The position numbers were made by a program, and so were the translations under genes. A DNA stretch of 64,000 nucleotides, taken from contig NZ_PVYW01000008.1 of assembly GCF_003001675.1 (NCBI RefSeq), forward strand, positions 232,557 to 296,556. The letters run 5' to 3'. Shown here piece by piece: positions 1 through 8,700 of this stretch. Each line of letters begins with the position of its first letter. Position 1 is the first letter of the stretch. The DNA comes from Cohnella sp. SGD-V74. GTDB taxonomy: Bacteria > Bacillota > Bacilli > Paenibacillales > Paenibacillaceae. Below the pieces are notes generated by a model that worked only from the letters and a program-made list of their open reading frames with translations, was not told the origin of the DNA and did no database searches.

Positions 1-2652
1 CACGGAAGGGTCCATATAGCCCGTGCCGGTCGTATCGTTCCAAGCGGCTACGCTCTGACGGGCGCCGTCCTTCGCGTCGTTGATCTGGGCGTCGAACCCG
101 AGCTTGACGTCGTTGCCCGGCGTGATCGTCTTAAACGGGATCTTCATCTCGACCGTATAATTCGTTCCCGATACTTGAACGGCCGACTCGAAGCCGTCTC
201 CGAGTCCGGGCGGATTAAACGAAGTTTCGTTGTCGAAGTTGATTCTGAACTGTCCGTCGTCGCTCTGATAGAACGACGTCTTGCCGTTGTTCTCGTCCAG
301 GAACACTTCGACGGAATCCTGCTCCCATACGTTCGCGTTCGACTTGTCGAGCTGCGCGTCGCTGACCCGGATCAGGACGTACAGATGCCTGTCGTCCCAG
401 AGCGCCTTGGCCGTTCCGGTCGCTCCGTGCCAAGCCGTCTGGTACCGGCTGATCGGCATTTCCGGCGCCAGGCTCCAAATCTGGTCCGCCGCACCGTCGA
501 TCTTCGGCGTACCGAAACGGGCAATCGATTGATTTGCATCCGTCGACTCGGGCTCATGCTCCGCAATGAAAGCTTCCGGATCGATAACGCCGTAGTAAGC
601 CGGCTTCGCCTGCAGGTTCTTATCGAACAGCAGCGGATTGGAAGAGGCTCGCCAACTCGTGTTATCGTCCAAGCCCCAGAAAGTTACGCGCTTGATGTCC
701 GAGGCATGAGCTTTGAACAGCTCGAACAGCCGGGCGTACAAGTACCCTTGGGCGTTGGCCAGCCTCTCGGATAGCTCGTAGTTGCTGCCCGCCTGAACGT
801 CCAGCTCGGTAATGCTTACCTCCACGCCAAGAGAAATGAATTTCTCCAAAGACAGCTTCACGTTTTCCGGGTTCGTATTAACGTTGTAATGTCCCTGCAT
901 GCCGACGCCGTCGATCAGCAGTTTGTCGGGATTGTCCAACGCGTACCGGTCGTTGATGTCTTTGACCATATTGTAGATGGCCTGCGCCTTATTCTGGTTA
1001 TCCTCGTTGTAATCGTTGTAATACAGCTTGATATCCCACTCCGGATGTTCGTCCAGCACTTCCCTCGCCGCCAGGAACGCCTGCTCCACGTAGTCCGGCC
1101 CGATGGCGCGGTACCATGGAGTTTGCCGCAAGGACGCCTGCCAGTCCGCGGGCTCCGGCGGATTGTCGTTCATTGCTTCGTTGACGACGTCCCAGGAAAT
1201 GACCCTGTCGCCGAAATGCTCCATGACAGTGCGGATATGAGTCCGCAAGTTGTCGAGCGCCTCTTCCCGGCTCAGCGGGTTGCCGTCTGCCGTATTCATC
1301 CACGGAGGAGATTGCTGATGCCAGACCAGCACGTGTCCGTGCATCTGCATCCCTTCCTCCAGCACCTTATCGACTAGCGCATCCGCCGTCTCGAAAGTAA
1401 AGTTGCCCTTCGAAGGCTGCAAGGCGTCCGGCTTCATCGCGTTGCCGGCGGTCGCTGCGTTGTGGTGCATCTTCAGCAGCTCCAGACGGACGCCCTCGAG
1501 ATCCTCCGCGGAGATCGCGTTGCCGATCAGGAAGCTTTCCTGGTAAGCGTCTTTGATCGGAGTCAAGTCTTTCTGAATTTCGCTCGGTCCGGAACCTGTG
1601 GGCTCGAAACCGATATCGTCGATATAAAAGGAGGCCGTGGCATTATTCGAGCTTTCTAAGTAGATCGTCAAAAATTCGCTGCTCACGTTGTTGTAACGGT
1701 AGCTTCCTTCGAACTGGACCCAGCCGTCCGCGGCATTGATTGTTTTGGCCGACAGCTGCACGTAATTGGCGCTGCTTCCGTCGCCGACCTGCGTGGACAG
1801 CTGAAGCTGGGAGCTGGCGGGCTCGATCAGCTTCACCCAAGCCGTCACCTTGTACTCGCGGCCTTTGTCCACGTACTTCTCCACACGAAGCGCCGGTCCG
1901 TGCCAAGTGCCGGTCCTGCCTTCCACCTTCAAGGCGTAGGAGCCGCCCTCCGTATGGTTCGCCTCGTCGGTGACGGTCAGCGTCTCCGTCCCGGCCCTGC
2001 CCGCAAAGCCGCCAGCGGTTTCATCTTCGAACGTTATCGCGGCGAACTCCAAAGCCGGCGGTCTCGGATTTTCTTCCTCTTCTCCCGGGGCCGTCTTCTC
2101 CGTAATGCGTATATCCCCGATGTAAAAAGGAACCGACGCGCCGTTATCATTGGATTGAACACGCAAGGCCCTGTCCTTGCTCGTATCGACGGTGAATTCC
2201 CGCGTCAGGGAGAAGGCCGCTCCTGCGACCAGGTCCGCGCCTGCCAGCCAGCCGTAGCTGTCGACGGTTTGTAAATACGCCTGCGCGCCCGCAGGTACGG
2301 TCTCGTTCTCGTCGATGTACCCGCTGACGGTTACCGTGTAGGTTTTGCCGTTTTCCAGACCGATGTCGCCGAAGCCGAAGTCCGCCGCGTCCCAGTTGTT
2401 CGCTCTGTTGCTCACATACAAAGCCGCGCCGTCGTCGTTCCCGTCGAATGCTTTCCCTGTGACCGGCGTCAAGCTGGCTCCCCCGGCCTGCGCTGCCGCT
2501 CCGGCGCCTTCGGCGAACGTTTCATGGTAGATCGTCGTATCCGCCGCCGCTTCGCCGCCGTCGGCTCTCGCAACCGGGGCAAGCCATCCCGACGGTACGA
2601 GCAGCGCGGACGCAAGCAGCAGATGGGCGAATTTCCTGAATTTTTTAACCAT
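1..2652 (-). CDS. Secreted modular GH10 endo-1,4-beta-xylanase, 3'-truncated by the window edge
   Basis: The frame stays open to base 1, so the C-terminus lies outside the window (884 codons seen). A signal peptide (about residues 1-30, ending PVARA) is followed by two CBM22-like modules (about 39-185 and 198-345), a GH10 barrel (about 350-690) and the start of a CBM9-like module (from about 712). The GH10 acid/base is in WDVVNEA (E492) and the nucleophile in ITELD (E616). Xylanases of this CBM22-GH10-CBM9 layout usually end in SLH repeats, so surface anchoring is likely but cannot be seen here. The start is ATG at 2652, with GGAGGGG ten bases upstream and an in-frame stop directly before it. 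It should hydrolyse xylan outside the cell. A CRE-like box lies about 40 bp upstream of the start. Confidence 0.93.
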   Translation of the reverse strand, partial: MVKKFRKFAHLLLASALLVPSGWLAPVARADGGEAAADTTIYHETFAEGAGAAAQAGGASLTPVTGKAFDGNDDGAALYVSNRANNWDAADFGFGDIGLENGKTYTVTVSGYIDENETVPAGAQAYLQTVDSYGWLAGADLVAGAAFSLTREFTVDTSKDRALRVQSNDNGASVPFYIGDIRITEKTAPGEEEENPRPPALEFAAITFEDETAGGFAGRAGTETLTVTDEANHTEGGSYALKVEGRTGTWHGPALRVEKYVDKGREYKVTAWVKLIEPASSQLQLSTQVGDGSSANYVQLSAKTINAADGWVQFEGSYRYNNVSSEFLTIYLESSNNATASFYIDDIGFEPTGSGPSEIQKDLTPIKDAYQESFLIGNAISAEDLEGVRLELLKMHHNAATAGNAMKPDALQPSKGNFTFETADALVDKVLEEGMQMHGHVLVWHQQSPPWMNTADGNPLSREEALDNLRTHIRTVMEHFGDRVISWDVVNEAMNDNPPEPADWQASLRQTPWYRAIGPDYVEQAFLAAREVLDEHPEWDIKLYYNDYNEDNQNKAQAIYNMVKDINDRYALDNPDKLLIDGVGMQGHYNVNTNPENVKLSLEKFISLGVEVSITELDVQAGSNYELSERLANAQGYLYARLFELFKAHASDIKRVTFWGLDDNTSWRASSNPLLFDKNLQAKPAYYGVIDPEAFIAEHEPESTDANQSIARFGTPKIDGAADQIWSLAPEMPISRYQTAWHGATGTAKALWDDRHLYVLIRVSDAQLDKSNANVWEQDSVEVFLDENNGKTSFYQSDDGQFRINFDNETSFNPPGLGDGFESAVQVSGTNYTVEMKIPFKTITPGNDVKLGFDAQINDAKDGARQSVAAWNDTTGTGYMDPSV

Positions 2653-2689
2653 TCATCACATTCCCCTCCAAAGTGATATGGCGAAATCA

Positions 2690-2703
2690 CTAAAGCGCTT
2701 ACA
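2690..2703 (-). promoter_or_regulatory. CRE-like CcpA box upstream of the GH10 xylanase
   Basis: The minus strand reads TGTAAGCGCTTTAG, which matches the CRE consensus TGWAANCGNTNWCA except at its last two positions. A TATAAT hexamer sits upstream on the same strand (2742-2737), so the box would lie just downstream of the transcription start, where CcpA acts as a roadblock. Assignment is by motif and context only. Confidence 0.5.
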
Positions 2704-2799
2704 CAATAATTGGAAAACCCTCCTTTCCTAAGCAAGATTATAGCGACTTCCGAAAACGCGGTTTACCCGGGGAACTTAACATCGTACTGCATTTTTTAA

Positions 2800-2999
2800 A
2801 GAAGTGGGCGGAAAACGGGGGTAAGAGAAGGAAGAAACGGAAGCAAGGGGGGCGGAAGGGAGAGTCGGAGTGGGATTGGAGACGAAAGTGCGGCGTGAGG
2901 AGTAAGCAACGGGCAGGAACAGAGATTTCGGGTGAGAAAGGAAGAACGGATGAGAACGGGCAGCGGGAAGGATGGTGAGAGGGGTTGGAGAAAGGAGGG
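2800..2999. other. Strand-asymmetric polypurine tract
   Basis: About 200 bases between the xylanase gene and the HD-domain gene are almost all A/G on the plus strand, built of irregular gaagg, gggag and ggaag words. No convincing gene or terminator hairpin is visible. The transcript of the HD-domain gene would carry it as a pyrimidine-rich 3' tail. Confidence 0.6.
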
Positions 3000-3002
3000 A
3001 GC

Positions 3003-3632
3003 TTAGGAGGCGAGCGCTTCGTTCGTGATTTTCTCGATGTCGATCGGGGAGCGGGAGCCTTCGCTGACGAGATCGGGGAGGATGTTTCGCAGGAAGTAAT
3101 CGACGCAATGGAGCTTGATTTGTTTGATTTTGATCAAGGCGTTGCGGTACATCGTGACGAATTCCTTTTCCGTGTTGCCCAGCTGCAGCTCCGAGAAAGC
3201 CTCGTAGATCTGATCCATTTTGTCGGCGACTTCCAGGATCTGGCCTTCGACCGAGTTGTCTTTGCCTTCGCGCAGCTGTCTGTGGAAGATCGGCTGGAAT
3301 TCGGCGGGAATGTGCTCGTCGATGAAATGGTCGACCATGCCTTCCTCGACCTGCTGCAGCATGGCTCGCAGCTCCAACGAAGAATGCTTCACGGGCGTCT
3401 TGATGTCGCCGATGAATATTTCTCCGTAATCGTGGCTGCTCGTAATTTCGTACAGCTTCTTCCAGTCGATGGCGACTCCGTTGCTCTCTTCGATGTCCGC
3501 CAACGTTTTCGCGTACTGCACGACCTTCCACGAATGCGCCGACACGCTGTGCTCCTGAAACTTGAACTTGCCCGGGCAGCGGATAATCCGCTCCAGGTCG
3601 GTTAACGATTGAAAATACGTATGAATTCCCAT
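3003..3632 (-). CDS. YfbR-like HD-domain phosphohydrolase (predicted 5'-deoxynucleotidase)
   Basis: This 209-residue protein has the HD-superfamily metal ligands in order: H in SVSAHSW, the HD pair in TSSHDYGEIFIGDIKTP, and a later aspartate in LEVADKMDQI. That pattern and the all-helical look match the YfbR/HDDC2 family, which dephosphorylates deoxynucleoside monophosphates. I chose the ATG at 3632 (MGIHTYF) because GAATGAGG lies just upstream; the frame is open further to a TTG at 3665, but that has no good ribosome site. It is a single cytoplasmic gene in an otherwise extracellular-enzyme neighbourhood. The family is fairly secure; the substrate is inferred. Confidence 0.8.
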   Translation of the reverse strand: MGIHTYFQSLTDLERIIRCPGKFKFQEHSVSAHSWKVVQYAKTLADIEESNGVAIDWKKLYEITSSHDYGEIFIGDIKTPVKHSSLELRAMLQQVEEGMVDHFIDEHIPAEFQPIFHRQLREGKDNSVEGQILEVADKMDQIYEAFSELQLGNTEKEFVTMYRNALIKIKQIKLHCVDYFLRNILPDLVSEGSRSPIDIEKITNEALAS

Positions 3633-3736
3633 AGACCTCATTCCTTTCGCATATCTGGATGACAAGCAGTTGCTTTACACCCAGTATACAATCGGTTTGT
3701 TAAGGGAGAATTAACGGCGGGTCATGTGCGTCTTTG

Positions 3737-4480
3737 TTAGAAGAAAATCAATCTCAGAGACCCCGCCGCCGACAGTCCGAGCACGCAATATTGGAACCAG
3801 CGCTCGGGCAGCTTGGCCAGCACGCGAATGCCGACCCAGGCTCCGACGACAATCGGAACGATCATCAGCGAGTTGAAGAGCAGCGAATCCCAAGTGATGA
3901 TGCCGAGCTGTACGGAGAAAGGCACCTTCAGCAGGTTGACGAGGAAGAAAAACCAGGCTCCGGTGCCGACGAACACCTCCTTGGGCAGCTTCTTGGCCAG
4001 CAAATAGATCGACATGACGCCTCCCGCGGCGTTGCCGATCATCGTCGCGAATCCGGCCGTTCCTCCCAGAAAAGGATTGAACCACGAAGCGAGCCATCCC
4101 TGGCCCGAGAATTTGTCGCCGAACCGCTCCCGAATAAGATGCAGCGCGATAAGCGCCAGCACAAGCCAGCCGATGGTCAGCTTAAGCGTATGATCGCTGA
4201 CGATGTCCAGGAAGAAATAACCTGCGACGACTCCGACCAAAACCCATGGAATAAGCACGATCAAATATTTCCAGACGACCTTGCGCCGGTAATAGGCAAC
4301 CGCGATGATATCCCCGAAAATGAGCATCGGCAGAATGATGCCTACGGAATCTTTGGCCGGGAACGCCATCGCCATCAGAGTCACCGCGAATATCCCCGAG
4401 CTCGGAATCCCCGTCTTCGAGAATCCGATCATTAAACCGGCGGCAACGCCGATCAAGAGCTCCAATCCGTCCAGTTGCAA
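3737..4480 (-). CDS. TauE/SafE-family membrane permease (sulfite/organosulfonate exporter type)
   Basis: A hydrophobic protein with about eight membrane segments and the repeated N- and C-terminal signatures of the TauE/SafE (DUF81) family, including GFSKTGIPSSG near the start and FATMIGNAAGG in the second half. The family exports sulfite, sulfoacetate or related anions; the substrate here is unknown. I prefer the TTG at 4480, which has GGGGAG seven bases upstream. Longer in-frame ATGs at 4513 and 4531 lack a ribosome site, and a TACAAT -10 box (4517-4512) overlaps the 4513 start. No metabolic partner gene is adjacent. Confidence 0.82.
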   Translation of the reverse strand: MQLDGLELLIGVAAGLMIGFSKTGIPSSGIFAVTLMAMAFPAKDSVGIILPMLIFGDIIAVAYYRRKVVWKYLIVLIPWVLVGVVAGYFFLDIVSDHTLKLTIGWLVLALIALHLIRERFGDKFSGQGWLASWFNPFLGGTAGFATMIGNAAGGVMSIYLLAKKLPKEVFVGTGAWFFFLVNLLKVPFSVQLGIITWDSLLFNSLMIVPIVVGAWVGIRVLAKLPERWFQYCVLGLSAAGSLRLIFF

Positions 4481-4642
4481 GAAACCTCTCCCCGATCTCG
4501 CTGTTTCGTTCATTGTAACACGGAAGCCCATTTACGAAACAAACGAATTATGAGACGGAATACCAGAGAATTCCTGCTGAGTATCCCGTATTTCCGTTAG
4601 CTGCTGTCGAGGACGAATTATGACGTTAACAACTACGACTGA

Positions 4643-4687
4643 CAATTGACTTACAAATAGCTTGCCAGATCTCTTGCGCGTAAAGAA
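4643..4687. repeat. Dispersed repeat flank shared with 25668-25711
   Basis: This 45-bp stretch (caattgac, tacaa, gccagatc, then gcg and gtaa in order) can be aligned with 25668-25711 with a few gaps and mismatches. Both copies introduce intergenic repeat regions. The function is unknown. Confidence 0.5.
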
Positions 4688-4689
4688 TG

Positions 4690-4920
4690 TCTGCCGGACC
4701 GTTAGGGGCGGCCAACGGCCCGGATTCGCACGCGTAACGGTCTGCCGGACCGTTAGGGGCGGCCAACGGCCCGGATTCGCACGCGTAACGGTCTACCGGA
4801 CCGTTAGGGGCGGCCAACGGCCCGGATTCGCGGGTGTAACGGTCTACCGGACCGTTAGAGGCGGCCAACGGCCCGGATTCGCACGCGTAACGGTCTGCCG
4901 GACCGTTAGGGGCGGTCAAT
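4690..4920. repeat. Intergenic tandem array A, about 4.5 copies of a 51-bp unit
   Basis: Units begin at 4690, 4741, 4792 and 4843, and a partial one at 4894. They differ by only a few bases. Across each unit junction there is an 8-bp palindrome, TAACGGTC and GACCGTTA around a 5-base loop, followed by GGGG. The loop varies between units while the arms are kept. A second, imperfect stem (CCGGACCGTT with AACGGCCCGG) sits inside each unit. Because 51 is a multiple of three, both strands stay open, but the resulting 17-residue peptides have no ribosome site or known family, so I treat it as noncoding. It lies between the VOC terminator and the TauE promoter. Confidence 0.9.
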
Positions 4921-4984
4921 TCGAGTGGCTCTATCTGAATTCTTTCGGTGTGTGCGCTCATGTGTGTGAATTGGCCCGTCGTAG

Positions 4985-5016
4985 AAAACAGCCCCCGGCA
5001 TACACCGAGGGCTGTT
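4985..5016 (-). terminator. Rho-independent terminator after the VOC gene
   Basis: On the minus strand CAGCCCTCGG and CCGGGGGCTG pair around a short loop and are followed by TTTTC. It starts nine bases after the stop codon of the VOC gene. Confidence 0.8.
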
Positions 5017-5024
5017 GACTTTGC

Positions 5025-5414
5025 TTACCGCTGGAAAAACTCGATCCATTCCTTATCCGGACCATGAATGAAGAAGTAGCGATGTCCGTTCGGCAGCGCC
5101 GTAATCTCCTCGAATCCGGGCACGAAGGGGATGTTTAAGCTTTTGATCCGCTCGTGCTCCGCCTCGACGTCGTCCACGGTTACCGCGAAATGGTGCACCT
5201 TGCCCTCTGCGGGCAGTTGGTCGTTATACCCTTGGATCAGTTCGATCTCGGTTTCGTCGGAGCCTCCGGCTCCGAGAAAGGCCAATTGCAGCACGCCATT
5301 CGTATGGGCGACCCGGCTTTTGACCTCCAGTCCCACAATCTCCGTGTAGAAACGAATCGTCGTTTCGAGATCCTTCACCATTACGCCGACATGATCGATT
5401 CTTTTCGTTGCCAT
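5025..5414 (-). CDS. VOC-family (glyoxalase/methylmalonyl-CoA epimerase-like) protein
   Basis: The 129-residue protein is one complete vicinal-oxygen-chelate module pair. It has RIDHVGVMVKDLE at the start, an internal HHFAVTVDD, and E residues in ETEIELI and KEWIEFF that are typical metal ligands (H8, E, H, E). Its length and motif order match lactoylglutathione lyase or methylmalonyl-CoA epimerase relatives, but the substrate cannot be fixed from sequence. The start is ATG at 5414 with GGAGG upstream. It is monocistronic with its own terminator. Confidence 0.82.
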   Translation of the reverse strand: MATKRIDHVGVMVKDLETTIRFYTEIVGLEVKSRVAHTNGVLQLAFLGAGGSDETEIELIQGYNDQLPAEGKVHHFAVTVDDVEAEHERIKSLNIPFVPGFEEITALPNGHRYFFIHGPDKEWIEFFQR

Positions 5415-5698
5415 CCTTATAACCTCCGAATCCTGGAAATGCCTCTATCCTACTGGATCAAATCCGAGTCGTCAAGGAGGATATGGCTTAAACGGAATCT
5501 CCTGCCATCCCTAAGATGCAGTTCTACTCTAAAAAAAGTTGAAATTAGTTTAATCGCGAAACGGTGGGAAAATCAAAGTTTGATGAATTTTTTGAAAAAT
5601 GGTATAGAAGGGAAAAGGATTTAACCTTGAAATTATAGGAAAAAGGACAAGTTAGATTCAATATATTCTGAAACTTTTAATTAATAAGTTGAAAATAA

Positions 5699-5727
5699 TT
5701 GATATTTGTTTAAAGGTGTGATAGAGT
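5699..5727 (+). promoter_or_regulatory. SigA-type promoter of the surface GH5 gene
   Basis: TTGATA (5699-5704) and TAGAGT (5722-5727) are 17 bp apart at the end of an AT-rich stretch (5520-5740) that contrasts with the GC-rich surroundings. The rest of the 5415-5766 gap holds no gene that I can support. Confidence 0.6.
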
Positions 5728-5740
5728 GTAAGCGCAATCA
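5727..5740 (+). promoter_or_regulatory. CRE-like CcpA box over the transcription start of the GH5 gene
   Basis: TGTAAGCGCAATCA matches the CRE consensus TGWAANCGNTNWCA at all but one position. It begins at the last base of the -10 box, so bound CcpA would occlude the promoter. This fits carbon catabolite repression of an extracellular polysaccharide hydrolase. Confidence 0.65.
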
Positions 5741-5766
5741 TCATTTCGTAAAAGGGGAAGAGAAGG

Positions 5767-8700
5767 ATGACGATGAGACAGGGATGGCGACAGAGGCTGG
5801 CTCTTCTGCTCGTTTTCGCTCTGGCGTTCGGCGTCGCCGCGCCGGGCGGGGGCGGATGGAGCCGAGCGGCGAGCGCCGCGAGCGTGAATCTGATCGCGAA
5901 CGGGGATTTCGAATCCGGGAACCTGGACGGTTGGAATACGAGCGGCAACAGCAAGTTCAAGGCGACCGATTCCGAAGCGCGCGGCGGTTCCTACGCGCTT
6001 GAGATCGGCGGGCCGCAAAACTGGAACGGCATCAAATATACGGCCGACGTGGAGCCGAACACGAATTATGCGCTGAAGTTTTACGGCAAAGGGGCGGGAG
6101 GAGCCGCCTACAAAGTGCTTCAGGCATCCGATGAGGCGCAGCTGACCGAGCATTACACCGGAGCGAACGACAACTGGACGCTCTATACGGTGGAATTCAA
6201 CAGCGGCGCTAACGACGGGGTCGTCATCTACTTGTCCGATGCGGGCGGTGTCGCTTTTTACGACGATTTCACGCTCGAACGGGTGTTGAACAATCTGTTC
6301 TCCAACGGAGATTTCGAATCCGGGAACTTGGACGGCTGGAATACGGGCGGCAACGACAAGTTCAAGGTGACCGATGCCGAAGCGCGCGGCGGAGCTTACG
6401 CGCTTGAGATCGGCGGACCGCAAAACTGGAACGGCATCAAGTATACGGTGAACGTTGCGCCGAATACCGATTATACGCTGACGTTCTACGGCAAAGGCGC
6501 GGGCGGCGCGGCATACAAGGTGCTGCAGGCATCGGACGAAGCGCAGATCACGGAGAACTATACGGGCGCCCATGACGACTGGCATCTGTATACGGTGAAC
6601 TTCAACAGCGGAGCGAACTCCGCGATCATTGTGTACCTCTCCGATGCGGGCGGCACGGCCTACTACGACGATTTCTACATCGGCGATCCGATCGTTAGCG
6701 TCCTGCCGCAAGCGAGCGGAGTGACGATCGGCGGCGCGGCGAAAGTGGCGGGCGCGCTCGTCGGTTCGTTCGACTACGCGCATTCCGGCGGGACGGCGGA
6801 AGGCTACTCGATGTACCGGTGGCTGCAAGCGGACGAAGAAGACGGGGCGTACGCGCCCATTCCGAGAGGCTGGGGCCAGACATTCACACTGACGCAAGCC
6901 CAGGAAGGCAAGTACGTGAAGCTGGAGGTGACGCCGGTGGACGCCGCGGGCGTTGCAGGCGAGCCGGTGCTGGGCGCAGACGCGGTCGGACCGGTGGCGG
7001 CCGCGACAGCCAACGACTGGCTGGGACTGCGGCTCGGCGAGGCCAGCCGCGAATTGAGCGCCGCGCCGATCGGCGACGGATATGCGCAATATCCGCTTGC
7101 CGCCTGGAACAGCCTCGACGAGGCGATTTCCGTAGCGGAATCGGTGTACACGGCGAATACGGCGACGCAAGGCGATATCGATCTGTTGAATGCGGCGATC
7201 GCGGCTTTCGACGGTTCGCGCAACAAGAAAGACGCGGGCTTCGACCGTTTCGTCACGACCTCCGGCACGAAGCTGATGGACGGAAGCGATGAGCTGCGGT
7301 TCATTTCGTTTAACTATCCGGGCGGGCTCTACAACGAAGACGAAGGCCCTTACGGCATCATGCCGACGGAATTCGAAATGGAGGACGCGCTTCGGACGGC
7401 CGTGCAGACCGGCGGCCAAGTGCTGCGCACGTATACGCTGACCGTTCGGGATAAAGCCGATCCTCCGCATGTGCTGCGGCATATCGACGGACCGGGCGTA
7501 CTGAACGACGAGGCGTTCAAGTCGATGGACAAGCTGCTGGAGCTGGCGAACAAGCACGGCGTGCGGCTCATTATTCCGTTTATCGACAACTGGGATTGGC
7601 CGCCGGGCGGCATTACCGACTTCGCCCATTTCCGGGGCAAGGGCCGATTCGATTTTTACACCGATCCGCAGTTGATCGAGGACTTCAAGCTGGTCATCGA
7701 GCAAGTGATGAACCGCGTTAACACCTACACGGGCGTGCGCTACAAGGACGATCCGGCCATCCTCGCCTGGGAGACGGGCAACGAGCTGATGGTCGCGCCG
7801 GAGTGGATGTCGGAGATCGCGGCTTTCTACAAGAGCGTGAACCCGAACCAGCTGCTCGTCTCGGGCAACCAGATGGAGCTGCCGCATTTCTACCGGAATC
7901 TCTCTCCGCAAGCGCTGGCCGACCCGAACATCGATATCGTCAAGAGCCACTACTACGACGGCAACTACGCGAACCGGGTCAGAACCGACAAAGCGCTGGC
8001 GGAGGCGCACGGCAAGCCGTTCTTCGTCGGAGAGTTCGGCTTCAAGCCGACGTCGGAAGTCGTCTCGATGCTCAACGAAACGATCGCGGGCGGAGCGTCG
8101 GGCGCGCTGATCTGGAGCTTGCGTCCGCACAGCGCCCAGGGCGGATTCGTTCGCCACAGCGAGTACGAGGTCGGCGGCATTTTGTATCGCGCTTACCATT
8201 GGCCGGGCATGCCGTCCGGAGATTATCTGGATGCGACGAATTTGCTGCGCGTCGTGCGCGACAAAGCTTACGAAATTCAAGGGAAGCCGGTGCCTCCGCT
8301 GCCTTCTCCGGAACCGGCGCCTGAGCTGCTTGCATCCGATTCCGTGACCAAGCTGTCTTGGCTCGGTTCGACGGGAGCCAGCTACTATACGGTGGAGCGG
8401 GCGGAATCTCCTGCAGGTCCTTGGACGGTCGTGGGAGAGAACGTGCTCGACGATGTCGAGCCGGGCGAGAACATGTTCTCCGACTGGACGGCGGTAACCG
8501 GAACCGCATATTACTATCGGGTCAAAGGAATAAACGCGAGCGGGGCGAGCGATTATTCGCCGACGCTCGGTCCGATTGCGGCGAAATACGTGCTGGAAGA
8601 CGATCGGACGGACGAGTCGAAGCAGTATTACTCGGAGCCGGGCGCGGTCGTGTACCGGACGCCGAGCGCGATCAAAGGCTTTGTCGTCGACGCGCAAAGC

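Noticed and set aside
4626..5018. 17-residue repeat proteins on either strand across array A
   Set aside because: Both strands are open because the repeat is 51 bp without stops. Variation preserves the palindromes rather than a peptide, and there is no ribosome site.
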